The notes under the pieces were generated by a model that was not told the origin of the DNA, ran no database searches, and worked only from the letters and a program-made list of their open reading frames with translations. From NCBI GenBank assembly GCA_024709485.1, contig JANJWO010000010.1:1-55730 (forward strand): a stretch of DNA of 55,730 bases, written 5' to 3'. This document shows positions 1 to 9,975 of this stretch, piece after piece; the first letter of the stretch is position 1, and each line of letters opens with the position of its first letter. The position numbers and the translations under genes are program-made. This DNA comes from Hydrogenophilaceae bacterium. Its GTDB lineage: Bacteria; Pseudomonadota; Gammaproteobacteria; Burkholderiales; Thiobacillaceae.

Positions 1-935
1 AACACCGCCTCGGCCGGCACGAACATCACCGCGCCGTCGCTGGTCTCGTGCTCGATGATGTATTTCCCGGCGATGTCGTCGATGTGCTTTTTCACATCGC
101 TCTTGAAAGCGCGCGTGGCGGCGGTGCGCTCCGCTTCGGCGAGCGCGGCATCGAACATCCTGTTGTAATTCTCCAGCGGGAACTTGGAGTCCACCGCCAC
201 CTTGCCGGTGGGCTCGGGCAAGGCGAGCAGGCAGTCGGCGCGGCTCTTGTTGGACAGCGTGGCCTGGAATTCGTAGGCGCCGGGCGGCAGGATGTTGCGC
301 ACCAGGGCCTCCAGCTGCACCTCGCCGAAGGCGCCGCGCGAGCGCTTGTCGCCCAGCAACTCCTGCAGCGTCACCACGTTGCTGGTGAGGCCGTCGATCT
401 TCTTCTGCGCCTCGTCGATGGTGGCAAGCCGCGCCATGACGCTGGCGAAGGTCTCGTTGGTCTTCTTGAAGCCTTCGTCGAGGCGCTCGCTCACCTTGCC
501 GGAGATTTCGGCGAGGCGCCCGTCCACCACGCCCGAGAGCCGCGCGATGGTGTCCTGGATCAGCTTCTGCTGCTCGCGGCCCTGGTCGGCGAAGGTGGTG
601 AGGGTCTTGTTCAAGAATTCCTGCTGCCCGGTCTTCAAGGCATCGCTCGCCGCCGCCAGCGACTGGGTCTGCTCCAGGCGCAGCGCCTCCAGGGCCTGGC
701 GCAGGCGCTCGGCGGTGTCGGCGAGCGCGGCCTGGGTGCGGTCGCTTTGCTGCGCCAGGCCCTGATGCAGATCCTTCAGCATGGCCTGGTGCTGCGCGGC
801 CAGCATCTTTTCCTGGCCGGCGACGAGTCCGCCCTGGGCGCGAAGCAGGCCTGCCAGGCGAGCAGCCACCCACGCCACCAGGGCCATCACCGCCAGCAGC
901 AGAAAAACGATGAGAAGCGTCTCGGTATTCGGCAT
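1..935 (-). CDS. rmuC: DNA recombination protein RmuC (partial, C-terminus outside window)
   Basis: Reading leftward from the ATG at 935 there is an open frame to the window edge, 311 codons with no stop. Residues 1-25 form a hydrophobic N-terminal helix, then comes a long Gln/Ala-rich coiled coil (about 30-170). The conserved RmuC core follows, with GDKRSRGAFGEVQLE, then ILPPGAYEFQ, then VDSKFPLENY, and the beginning of the C-terminal block (DGAVMFVPAEAVF). RmuC proteins limit recombination at inverted repeats and carry a restriction-endonuclease-like core; this is family knowledge. The gene diverges from the nuclease gene at 959 across only 23 bases, so both promoters must overlap neighbouring sequence. 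Confidence 0.93.
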   Translation of the reverse strand, partial: MPNTETLLIVFLLLAVMALVAWVAARLAGLLRAQGGLVAGQEKMLAAQHQAMLKDLHQGLAQQSDRTQAALADTAERLRQALEALRLEQTQSLAAASDALKTGQQEFLNKTLTTFADQGREQQKLIQDTIARLSGVVDGRLAEISGKVSERLDEGFKKTNETFASVMARLATIDEAQKKIDGLTSNVVTLQELLGDKRSRGAFGEVQLEALVRNILPPGAYEFQATLSNKSRADCLLALPEPTGKVAVDSKFPLENYNRMFDAALAEAERTAATRAFKSDVKKHIDDIAGKYIIEHETSDGAVMFVPAEAV

Positions 936-958
936 GCGCAGATTATACTTGGCCGCCT

Positions 959-1522
959 ATGCGACACTCCCTGAAGACGGCTTTTTTCCTGCTGCTGGCC
1001 TGGGTGAGCCTCACCGCCTGCAGCGCCGGCAGCAGCCAGATCCTGGAAGGCAGGGTCACCGGCATTGCCGACGGCGACACCCTGACCGTGCTGGACGCCG
1101 CGCGCAACCGCCACAGGATCCGCCTGCTCGGCATCGACGCCCCGGAGCATGGCCAGGCTTTCGGCGAGCGTTCGAAACAATCGCTTGCGCGGCTGACCTT
1201 TCGCAGGCAAGTGAGCGTGGACTGGCAGGGCCGCGACGGCTACGGCCGCATCCTCGGCCGGGTGCGCGTGGCGGCGGCGGATTGCCCGCAGAGCAATTGC
1301 CCGAAAACGCTGGACGCCAACCTGGAGCAAGTCAAGCGTGGCCTGGCCTGGTGGAACAAGAAATTCGCCGACACCCAGTTCCCCGGCGACGCCGGCGAAT
1401 ACGAGGCGGCCGAGCGCCAAGCGCGCACGGCAAGGGCGGGGCTGTGGCGCGAGCGCAATCCCGTGCCGCCGTGGCGCTGGCGCTATGCAAAGCGGGCCGA
1501 ACAGGATAGAGTGAAACCATGA
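959..1522 (+). CDS. Thermonuclease-family (SNase-like) lipoprotein
   Basis: 187 residues. The N-terminus is a lipoprotein signal peptide with lipobox LTAC (Cys near residue 21). The SNase fold follows: GIADGDTLTV supplies the first calcium-site acidic residues, RLLGIDAPE carries the equivalents of the catalytic Arg and Glu, and RDGYGRILGRV precedes the last strand. The length is normal for a bacterial secreted SNase. It probably cuts DNA or RNA at the cell envelope, though the substrate is inferred. A second SNase-family gene sits in the prophage at 39617; the two share only family motifs. The divergent neighbour is rmuC. Confidence 0.88.
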   Translation: MRHSLKTAFFLLLAWVSLTACSAGSSQILEGRVTGIADGDTLTVLDAARNRHRIRLLGIDAPEHGQAFGERSKQSLARLTFRRQVSVDWQGRDGYGRILGRVRVAAADCPQSNCPKTLDANLEQVKRGLAWWNKKFADTQFPGDAGEYEAAERQARTARAGLWRERNPVPPWRWRYAKRAEQDRVKP

Positions 1523-1629
1523 CATCCGCCGCCAAGTTTCCGCCAGTCGTGTGCCGCCGCATCGCCCTGATGCGGCGAGTTGCGCATGGGCCCGGCGTGA
1601 ACTAGCGGCAGCTGTTTTTTCGCATCCGG

Positions 1630-1660
1630 GCCACGCCGCCACAAGCGCCGTGGCTTTTTT
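1630..1660 (+). terminator. Probable intrinsic terminator or attenuator ahead of the DMT gene
   Basis: GCCACG and CGTGGC pair around a 13-base loop and run directly into six T residues at 1655-1660. An upstream hairpin (CCGCATC/GATGCGG near 1555-1575) sits in the same 178-base gap. It may simply end the nuclease transcript, or be the expression platform of a leader for the transporter gene that starts 40 bases later. No known riboswitch consensus was recognised. Confidence 0.55.
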
Positions 1661-1700
1661 AATTCCTCATCGGGAATCGTCTTCCTCGCCGGGAAATATC

Positions 1701-2615
1701 ATGCCGAAGCACAGAAGAAACCTCACCGGCGCCTATCTCGGCGTCATCGCCATCTGGTCGACCACGCCGCTTGGCATCGTCTGGAGCGCGCAGGGCGTGC
1801 ACTACACCTTTCCGCTGTTCGCGCGCATGGCCATCGGCCTGGCGGTCTGTCTGCTGTGGCTGGCTTTCACGCGCACGCGCTTTCCGCTCGACCAGGAATC
1901 GCGCCGTTCCTATTTCATCGCCGGCTTCAGCATCTGGGCCGCGATGATGTGCACCTACTGGGGCGCGCGCTTCATTCCCTCCGGATTGATTTCCGTGGTC
2001 TACGGCCTGAGTCCGATCGTCACCGGCCTGTTCGCCTGGATGTGGCTGCACGAGGAAGCGTTCAGCCCGTTGAAGATCGCCGGCATGCTGCTGGGGTTAT
2101 TCGGATTGGCCGTGGTGTTCGGCGGCAGCATGCAACTGGGCGAGGCCGCGCACTGGGGCATCGCCGCGATCCTGGCCGCGGTGGTGCTGCAGGCCTGGGG
2201 CCTGGTGGCGATCAAGCGCCTGCGCACCGACATTCCAGCGGTCGCGCAGACTGCTGGCGCGCTGTTCATCACGGTGCCGCTTGCCGGCATCAGCCTGGCC
2301 GTTCTGGATGGCTGGCCGGCACAGCTGCCGCTACGCGCCGCGCTGGCGACGCTGTATCTCGGCGTATTCGGTTCGGTCATGGGCTTCTCGCTGTACTACT
2401 TCCTGATCAAGCACATCAGCGCCGGGCGCGTGGCGCTCATCACCCTGATCACGCCGGTCACTGCGGTGCTTCTGGGCATGGCGCTGAATGGCGAACGCCT
2501 GACGCTGAACGTGGCGGCCGGCTCGGCCCTGGTCCTGTTCGGCCTGGCCTTGTACGAGTGGGGATTGGTAAGCAGAAACGGCCGGCGTTTGCGCATCGCG
2601 CGCGTATCCGAGTGA
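1701..2615 (+). CDS. EamA/DMT-superfamily transporter
   Basis: 304 residues from the ATG at 1701. The open frame extends further upstream, but only this start places the conserved first helix (GAYLGVIAIWSTTPLGIVWS) at the N-terminus. About ten hydrophobic segments form two repeated EamA units; the second includes GVFGSVMGFSLYYFLIKHIS and ALITLITPVTAVLLG, typical of DMT permeases. It is an inner-membrane exporter or importer of unknown small molecules. The stop (2613-2615) directly abuts the stop of mtfA on the other strand, so the genes converge with no spacer. Confidence 0.88.
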   Translation: MPKHRRNLTGAYLGVIAIWSTTPLGIVWSAQGVHYTFPLFARMAIGLAVCLLWLAFTRTRFPLDQESRRSYFIAGFSIWAAMMCTYWGARFIPSGLISVVYGLSPIVTGLFAWMWLHEEAFSPLKIAGMLLGLFGLAVVFGGSMQLGEAAHWGIAAILAAVVLQAWGLVAIKRLRTDIPAVAQTAGALFITVPLAGISLAVLDGWPAQLPLRAALATLYLGVFGSVMGFSLYYFLIKHISAGRVALITLITPVTAVLLGMALNGERLTLNVAAGSALVLFGLALYEWGLVSRNGRRLRIARVSE

Positions 2616-3365
2616 CTAACCCGCCAGCGGATCCTGGCGGAAGAACTGCCGCATCTGGTTGAAGACCGCCGGGTAGGCGGCATGGAGCACCTCGGGCAAC
2701 TCGAAGAAATATTCCGTGAGCACGGCGAAGAACTCGGCGGGATTCTCGGCGGCATAAGGGTCGATTGCGGTCTCCTCGCCGGCGTCCACGCGCCGGCAGA
2801 AATCCTCGTAGGCGGGAACGAATGCACCCGCCCACTCCTCCGTGCGCATGCCGGAATGCAGCCTGGGCAGCCCGTTCGCGGTACCGTTGGCCATGTCGAG
2901 CTTGTGCGCGAATTCGTGGATCACCACGTTGTAGCCGTCGCACAGGCCGGACCAGGCGACATCCTGCAGGGACAGCACCACCGGGCCGCCCTCCCAGGCC
3001 TCGCCGCTCATGGGGTGACGCACGTGGTGCACCACGCCGGCTTCGTCCATCTCCTCGCGCTCGGGCACGAACTCGGCGGGATAGACGATGATTTCCCGCC
3101 AGGAGCCGTAACCCTCGAGTCCCAGATTGAGCACCGGCAAGGCGGCCTGTACGGCGATGGCGGCAATGGCCGCGCCGCCGAGTTCGGCGCCGGCCGCGGC
3201 GGAAAAGGTCTTTTCCTGGATGAGCCGCTCCGCCAGCGCACGCAGGCTGCTACGCTCGGCTTCATCCAGCCTGGCGAAAAGCGGCAGCGCCAGCGCCGTG
3301 TGCCAGTCGGCCTCGGCCACGCCGGGCGGCGCGCCCTTGCCGAACAGCCAGCCCAGCACGCTCAC
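2616..3365 (-). CDS. mtfA: MtfA-type zinc-dependent peptidase
   Basis: 249 residues from a GTG at 3365, which matches the normal family length (about 250-265) and puts LGWLFGKG at the N-terminus. The zinc motif HEFAH is at residues 150-154, followed by KLDMANG; a downstream acidic helix (ENPAEFFAVLTEYFFE) matches the gluzincin-like third ligand region. In E. coli, MtfA interacts with the repressor Mlc and has peptidase activity. The start lies 20 bases after the typA stop in the same direction, suggesting co-transcription with typA. Confidence 0.9.
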   Translation of the reverse strand: MSVLGWLFGKGAPPGVAEADWHTALALPLFARLDEAERSSLRALAERLIQEKTFSAAAGAELGGAAIAAIAVQAALPVLNLGLEGYGSWREIIVYPAEFVPEREEMDEAGVVHHVRHPMSGEAWEGGPVVLSLQDVAWSGLCDGYNVVIHEFAHKLDMANGTANGLPRLHSGMRTEEWAGAFVPAYEDFCRRVDAGEETAIDPYAAENPAEFFAVLTEYFFELPEVLHAAYPAVFNQMRQFFRQDPLAG

Positions 3366-3385
3366 CCGACCCCGCCCGCGGGCGC

Positions 3386-5221
<1,836 letters not shown>

Positions 5222-5276
5222 GGTGCGGCCTGGCTGGGAAAGCCCGCTATTTTAGCAGATTTGAATATATTTCCGG

Positions 5277-6530
5277 CTAATCCCGGTAAAGCGGGTGCCG
5301 GGCCAGGCGCCGCTCGATCTCCGCGATCTGGGCAAGATAGGCGGGGCTGCCGACCGCCCCGAAACGCCGGACGAACACGGCTTCGGGCATGAACTCCGGC
5401 AGGTCGCCAAAAGCCGGCGCGAGCGCGCTGTCCTTGGCGATGCCGGCAAGCTGATCGCGCACCCCGGCGGCGCGCGGGCCGGTACCCAGTTCGCCCAGGC
5501 GGGCGCCGGCGCGGTCGTAGGCGATATCGGTAAAGCTGAAGCCGGAGCCGGATTGCGCATCCTCTTCCTCCTTGGCCAGGCCCATGGCATTGGCCAGGCG
5601 GCTGCCGCCGTTCGCCGCCAGGGCCGCGGCGATGAGGAGGTGTTCGGCGGCGTCGCGGCGTCCGTGCAGCGTCAGCAATACCGGCGGCGCGCGCCGCGTG
5701 CTGCGGCCGCGCCCCTCCAGCAGCTGATGCAGGCTCACCCCGGCCACGTAGGCGCCCAGCGCGGTGAAGGCGGCGCGGTTCTCGGCGGCGGCGTCGCCGC
5801 CGCGCTGCCGCGCGAAGCCGAACAGCCTGGCCAGCGCCTCGCGCGCGGGCTGCTGGCTCTTGTCCGGATAGGCCGCCATGGTGCGGCGCAGAAAATCGGC
5901 ATACGCCAGCAGGCGCTGCTTTTCCTCGGGGCCGACCAGCACCTCGGCGCCCTTGCGCTCCACCAGCGTCAGCAATTCCGGGCGCCAGTGGTAATCCAGG
6001 CTGAGATGGTTCTCGGACAGCCGCACCCGCTGCATCGACTCCAGCAACGCCAGGTAAGCCGGATCCTGGCGCAGCCAGCGCTGCGCCACCCACAACACCC
6101 CGCGCCCCAGCAACGGGGGCAGCGGCAGGCTGCCCACCTGCATGCTGCTCAGAACCAGCGCGCGATCCTGCTGCGACAGTTCGGCGGAAAAATTCAGGTA
6201 CTCGCCGAAGGGATTGCGCGGCACGCGCAGACTGACGGTGAGCAGGGCCTTGCCTTCCTCCAGATTGGCCGCGACGCCATGCACCGGCTTGACCACGACC
6301 GCATAATTGAGCAGGCGATTGACCTCCTCCGCGGAGAGTTCGAGCGTCTGCAGGGTATCCGCCGTGCGCGCGCGCGGCACGCTCCGCTCGAACAAATGCT
6401 TGGCCCAGACCAGGTCGTCGCGCGTAATGCGGCCGCCCGGTTCGACACGCGCAACATTGTCGAGCGCCGCCCAGGCCAGCGCGGCCAGGCCGCCCGCCAG
6501 CAGCAGCAAAAGCAGAAGCAGCTTGCGCAT
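5277..6530 (-). CDS. Conserved hypothetical membrane-anchored protein
   Basis: 417 residues. The N-terminus is a strong hydrophobic anchor or signal (residues 3-22, Leu-rich), and the rest looks soluble and helical. No catalytic motif was recognised. ELSAEEVNRLLNYAV near residue 70 and LHGRRDAAEHLLIAAALAANGG near 290 look like well-packed helices of a conserved family. It is translationally coupled to the globin gene upstream: its ATG overlaps the globin stop as ATGA at 6530, so a shared function at the envelope is possible but unproven. Confidence 0.8.
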   Translation of the reverse strand: MRKLLLLLLLLAGGLAALAWAALDNVARVEPGGRITRDDLVWAKHLFERSVPRARTADTLQTLELSAEEVNRLLNYAVVVKPVHGVAANLEEGKALLTVSLRVPRNPFGEYLNFSAELSQQDRALVLSSMQVGSLPLPPLLGRGVLWVAQRWLRQDPAYLALLESMQRVRLSENHLSLDYHWRPELLTLVERKGAEVLVGPEEKQRLLAYADFLRRTMAAYPDKSQQPAREALARLFGFARQRGGDAAAENRAAFTALGAYVAGVSLHQLLEGRGRSTRRAPPVLLTLHGRRDAAEHLLIAAALAANGGSRLANAMGLAKEEEDAQSGSGFSFTDIAYDRAGARLGELGTGPRAAGVRDQLAGIAKDSALAPAFGDLPEFMPEAVFVRRFGAVGSPAYLAQIAEIERRLARHPLYRD

Positions 6531-6910
6531 CAGCCCGCTTTGTTGCGCATGAAGTCGGCCGTCTGGAAAAAGGCCGCCGTCAGTTCGGCCTTGAGCTTTT
6601 CGTCCAGGCCGGCGTCATCCATGGCGCGCTTCATGCAGTCCATCCACTGGTCGCGCTCGGACTCGCCGATGGCAAAGGGCAGGTGGCGCCGGCGCAGGAA
6701 GGGATGGCCGAAACGGTCGGTGTACAGGGGCGGGCCGCCGGTCCAGCCGGACAGGAACCAGTACAGCTTGTTGCGCGACTCGGTGAGGTCGGCCGGATGC
6801 ATCTTGCGGATGCCGTAATAGTCGGGATCCTCGTCCATCAGGTCGTAAAAGCGGTCGACGAGCTTGCGAATGGCTTCGTCGCCGCCGAGGCGGTGGTAGT
6901 GGGTTTCCAT
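6530..6910 (-). CDS. Group II truncated haemoglobin
   Basis: 126 residues from ATG at 6910; a longer frame upstream lacks globin similarity. The N-terminus YHRLGGDEAIRKLVDRFYDLM is the usual helix A/B of truncated globins. YWFLSGWTGGPPLY, then GHPFLRRRHLPFAI, contains the group II Trp/Gly motif and the proximal haem His (in RRRH). Likely roles are oxygen or nitric oxide chemistry. The stop codon overlaps the start of the 417-residue protein (ATGA). Confidence 0.9.
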   Translation of the reverse strand: METHYHRLGGDEAIRKLVDRFYDLMDEDPDYYGIRKMHPADLTESRNKLYWFLSGWTGGPPLYTDRFGHPFLRRRHLPFAIGESERDQWMDCMKRAMDDAGLDEKLKAELTAAFFQTADFMRNKAG

Positions 6911-7025
6911 CGTTCGATATCGATCAGGTTGCACAACGGGAATATGCCATTGTGCCAAAAAAGCTTTTTCCGGGAGGGCATGCGGGCAAGAGGCCAAGAG
7001 GCAAAACCCAAACAAGACAAAAATT

Positions 7026-7094
7026 AACCGCAGTGCGCGGAAGGCCACGGAGGAAAAAATCAACAAACTCCGCGTCCTCTGCGCACGCCGCGGT
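7026..7094. repeat. Intergenic imperfect inverted repeat
   Basis: ACCGC..GTGCGC on the left is mirrored by GCGCAC..GCGGT on the right, with CACGGAGG and CTCCGCGTCCTC inside. The gap 6911-7127 otherwise holds no gene. Related palindromes recur at 11022, 12440, 13696, 14719 and 16461. Confidence 0.7.
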
Positions 7095-7127
7095 CACAAG
7101 GTTTGCTCTTTTCTCCTTGTCCGGGCT

Positions 7128-8084
7128 TCAGCCATAGAAATGCACGGCAAACAGCCCCGCGCCGTCCTGCCAGCCGTCCCTGAAAGCGAAGCCGGCCCGG
7201 GCCGCGAGCGCCTCGAATTCCTGGGGGGTGTATTTGTAGGAGTTTTCCGTGTGCAGGCTTTCTCCGGCCGCGAACTCCACCCGCGTTCCCGCCACCGTCA
7301 CCTGCTGGCGCGCACGGCTGATCAGGTGCATCTCGATGCGTCCCGCCTCTGCGTTGTAGAACGCCTGATGGGCGAAGCCTTCCAGGCGAAAATCCGCGCC
7401 CAGCTCGCGGTTCAGGCGCGCCAGCAGATTGAGGTTGAAGGCCGCGGTCACGCCGGCGGCGTCATTGTAGGCGGCATGCAGGCGCGCCGCATCCTTCTTC
7501 AAGTCGAAGCCGATGAGCAGGCCGCCGTCCTTGCCCGCGAGAACCCGAAACTGCCGCAGCAAGGCCACCGCCTCGTCGGGGCCGGCATTGCCGATGCTGG
7601 AGCCGGGGTAATACACCAGGCGCCGGCCGCGCGCCGGCAACTGCGGCAGCAGCGGCGCAAATCCCGCAGCGGCGGTGAAATCCAGCTGCACCGCCACCAC
7701 CTCCAGCGCGGGATGATCCGCCGCCAGGCGGCCGGCGGCCTGCACCAGCGTTTCCCCCGAAATGTCGACCGGCCAGTAGGCCGCCACCTGCAGCGGCCCG
7801 AGCAGGAAGCGCGCCTTGGCGCAGCAGCCCGCCCCCGGCTCGATCATGCAGGCCACCGGCCCGATGCTGCGCGCGATCGCCTGCGCCTCGGCTTGCAGCA
7901 GCGCGGCCTCGGCGCGCGTCAGGTAATACTCCGGCTGCGTGCAGATGGCCTCGAACAGGCGCGAGCCCTCGCTGTCGTAGAAATATTTGGGCGGGATGCA
8001 CTTGGGCCGCGCAGACAGCCCGGCCAGGACGACTTGCTTGAGCGTGTCGGCGGGATGGCTGAGGGTGAGCAGGCGGACAGGCAT
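7128..8084 (-). CDS. egtD: EgtD-type L-histidine N-alpha-methyltransferase
   Basis: 318 residues, standard EgtD length. Conserved blocks include PPKYFYDSEGSRLFEAI near residue 35, YYLTRAEAALL, the SAM-binding EPGAGCCAKARFLL, YWPVDISGETL, YYPGSSIGN and LIGFDLKKDAARLHAAYND, and the C-terminal motif GESLHTENSYKYT. EgtD makes hercynine from histidine with SAM. The divergent neighbour at 8196 is the matching sulfur-insertion enzyme, so the pair probably makes ergothioneine or selenoneine. Confidence 0.93.
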   Translation of the reverse strand: MPVRLLTLSHPADTLKQVVLAGLSARPKCIPPKYFYDSEGSRLFEAICTQPEYYLTRAEAALLQAEAQAIARSIGPVACMIEPGAGCCAKARFLLGPLQVAAYWPVDISGETLVQAAGRLAADHPALEVVAVQLDFTAAAGFAPLLPQLPARGRRLVYYPGSSIGNAGPDEAVALLRQFRVLAGKDGGLLIGFDLKKDAARLHAAYNDAAGVTAAFNLNLLARLNRELGADFRLEGFAHQAFYNAEAGRIEMHLISRARQQVTVAGTRVEFAAGESLHTENSYKYTPQEFEALAARAGFAFRDGWQDGAGLFAVHFYG

Positions 8085-8195
8085 GGGCTCGAATCAGGGG
8101 TTGGGGAAAGGTTGCGCGGTTTACTATAAAAATCATAGCGCGACCTGCGGCCGCACGCCCCCTATATCCTAGCCCCTGAACCCTCGCCTCAAAAC

Positions 8196-9356
8196 ATGTC
8201 TTTACCCACCAGCGGTTTTACCGCCGCCGAACTGATCGCGCTGTTGCGCGCGGCCCGCGCCGAGCTTGACGCCTTCGCCGCCTGCCTGCCGCAGCAGGCC
8301 TGGCTGGGGCCGCGCGCCGCCGTGCTCAACCCGCCGCGCTGGGAATACGGCCACATCGTCTGGTTCCAGGAGCGCTGGTGCCTGCGCCAGCAGGCTGACG
8401 GCACGGTGGCGCCTTCGCGGGTGCGCAATTCCGATGCCTTGTACGACTCCTCGCAGGTGGCGCACGACACGCGCTGGGACCTGCCGCTGCTGCGCCGCGA
8501 GGCGCTGGATGCTTACGGCACCGGCGTGTTCGAGGACGTGGCGGACAAGCTTCACGCCGCCTTGCCGGGCGCGCCGGTGTTCTACTTCGCGGAGCTTGCC
8601 CTCTATCACGAGCGCATGCATCTGGAAGCCTGGTGGATGATGGCGCAATACCTCGGCCACCGGCCGCCCGCCGCGCCGCCCCTGGCGAATGATCTACCCG
8701 TGCGCAGCCCGCGCCTTGCCTTCCCCGCAGGCACGATCGAACTGGGCGCGGGCGACGACCGCTTCCGTTTCGACAACGAGAAATCCCGCCATGCGGCGAG
8801 TTTTCCTGCCTTCGCCATCGATACGCATCCCGTCAGCCAGGGCGCGTTCCTGGAATTCGTCGAAGCCGGCGCTTACGAAACCCCCGGCTGCTGGTCGGGC
8901 GAGGGGCTGGCATGGCGGCGGCAAGCCAACGCCCGCCACCCGATTTACTGGCGCAATGAGGGCGGAGCCTGGCAGGCGCGGCGCTTCGACCAGTGGCAGG
9001 CGCTTGCGCCGGACGCGCCCATGCTGCATCTCAACTTCCACGAGGCCGAAGCCTACGCGAACTGGCGCGGCGCGCGCCTGCCCGGCGCGAAGCAATGGCA
9101 GCGCGCCGCCCAGGAAGCGGATTTCGTCTGGGGCCATGGCTGGGAATGGTGTGCCGACCCTTTCCTGCCGTATCCGGGGTTTTCGCCCGACCCCTACCGC
9201 GACTATTCCCGCCCCTGGTTTCACAGCCACCGGGAATTGCGCGGCGGCGGCCCCGTCACCCATCCGCTGCTGAAACGCCCGGACTTTCGCAACTTCTACT
9301 TGCCCGAGCGGCGCGATCCCTTCGCAGGCCTGCGGCTGGCGTGGGATGAGTCCTGA
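8196..9356 (+). CDS. EgtB/SenA-family iron sulfoxide (or selenoxide) synthase
   Basis: 386 residues. The N-terminal DinB-like bundle supplies three candidate iron ligands: His53 in YGHIVWFQERW, and His138 and His142 in YHERMHLEAWW. From about residue 180 to the end is a formylglycine-generating-enzyme-type domain (FAIDTHPVSQGAFLEFVEAG, LNFHEAEAYANWRGARLPGA, RNFYLPERRDPFAGLRLA). EgtB joins hercynine to a thiol donor using iron and oxygen; SenA does the same with a selenosugar. No egtA, egtC, egtE, senB or senC lies next to it, so the donor cannot be decided. The 111-base gap to egtD holds AT-rich promoter-like sequence (TTTACTATAAAAATCAT, 8120-8136). Confidence 0.85.
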   Translation: MSLPTSGFTAAELIALLRAARAELDAFAACLPQQAWLGPRAAVLNPPRWEYGHIVWFQERWCLRQQADGTVAPSRVRNSDALYDSSQVAHDTRWDLPLLRREALDAYGTGVFEDVADKLHAALPGAPVFYFAELALYHERMHLEAWWMMAQYLGHRPPAAPPLANDLPVRSPRLAFPAGTIELGAGDDRFRFDNEKSRHAASFPAFAIDTHPVSQGAFLEFVEAGAYETPGCWSGEGLAWRRQANARHPIYWRNEGGAWQARRFDQWQALAPDAPMLHLNFHEAEAYANWRGARLPGAKQWQRAAQEADFVWGHGWEWCADPFLPYPGFSPDPYRDYSRPWFHSHRELRGGGPVTHPLLKRPDFRNFYLPERRDPFAGLRLAWDES

Positions 9357-9403
9357 AACGCCCAATCCCAATCAAGCCAGCTTTTCCGCACAGCGACACG
9401 TAA

Positions 9404-9486
9404 GGAGGGTAGCGGCGGCGCCTCAGGTCGCGCCCCCTCCAGCTTGCCGACGCCGCAGGGCTGGGAAGAGCGGGCTTTTTGTTTTT
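9404..9486 (+). other. Structured intergenic element with hairpin and T tracts
   Basis: GGAGGG (9404-9409) pairs with CCCTCC (9435-9440), and inside it GGCGC (9417-9421) pairs with GCGCC (9430-9434). Forty bases on are two T tracts (9476-9480, 9482-9486). It lies 48 bases after the egtB-like stop and may end that transcript or be a small RNA. No known RNA family was recognised. Confidence 0.4.
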
Positions 9487-9576
9487 ACCTGTCCTTCCTG
9501 CTACCCTTGCCCGCGCCTGGCACCAGGCCAGTCCGCGAATTGATGCGGCAATTGGCTGAAAGGCGCACGAACACGC

Positions 9577-9598
9577 GATTGCGGGCAGCCCCGCAATC
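9577..9598 (+). other. Perfect 9-bp hairpin
   Basis: GATTGCGGG and CCCGCAATC form a perfect 9-bp stem with a CAGC loop. There is no T tract, so it is not a terminator. It sits 5 bases before the possible ATG at 9604 and could mask that start. Confidence 0.5.
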
Positions 9599-9603
9599 AG
9601 GCC

Positions 9604-9801
9604 ATGAGAACACCCGTGAGCAGCGAAAGAATGGAACAGAAACAACTCAAACCGCACAAGGAAAAAGCCAACTCGCCATTCTCCGCGCTCAAGCGCCAAT
9701 ACAGGCAGCTAAAAAACCGATGCGAATTTGATGATCTCCTGGTTCTGGCCGTCGTATTTGTCGTCAGCGGCTATTTGGCGGTGGTGGCGATCATGCAATG
9801 A
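9604..9801 (+). CDS. Possible small single-pass membrane protein
   Basis: 65 residues. A basic, polar N-terminal half (KEKANSPFSALKRQYRQLK) leads into one hydrophobic helix (DLLVLAVVFVVSGYLAVVAIM) ending at the C-terminus. A second ATG at 9631 gives a 56-residue version. There is no clear Shine-Dalgarno sequence, so this may be spurious. The rest of 9357-9975 holds only the hairpins listed and no other gene I can support. Confidence 0.4.
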   Translation: MRTPVSSERMEQKQLKPHKEKANSPFSALKRQYRQLKNRCEFDDLLVLAVVFVVSGYLAVVAIMQ

Positions 9802-9975
9802 AACGGGCGCCGAACAGGCAGAAACTCAAGCCAGGCATCAAGTCCCAGGCCCGTCGTTTTTTCGCCGCGGATGCCATGGCGCCGGCCCGGGGTGGAACGT
9901 GACGCGGTGCGGCCTGCCATCCGGCAAAAAACCAGAGTAAAATAGTCAACTTTAGAAGACCGTTTCCGTTTGCCC

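Noticed and set aside
48-974. Long plus-strand frame opposite rmuC
   Set aside because: The minus strand encodes a clear RmuC protein through the same bases; the plus frame is a compositional shadow.
5295-6818. 507-codon plus-strand frame
   Set aside because: Antisense to the membrane-anchored protein and globin genes, with His/Gln/Arg-rich shadow composition.
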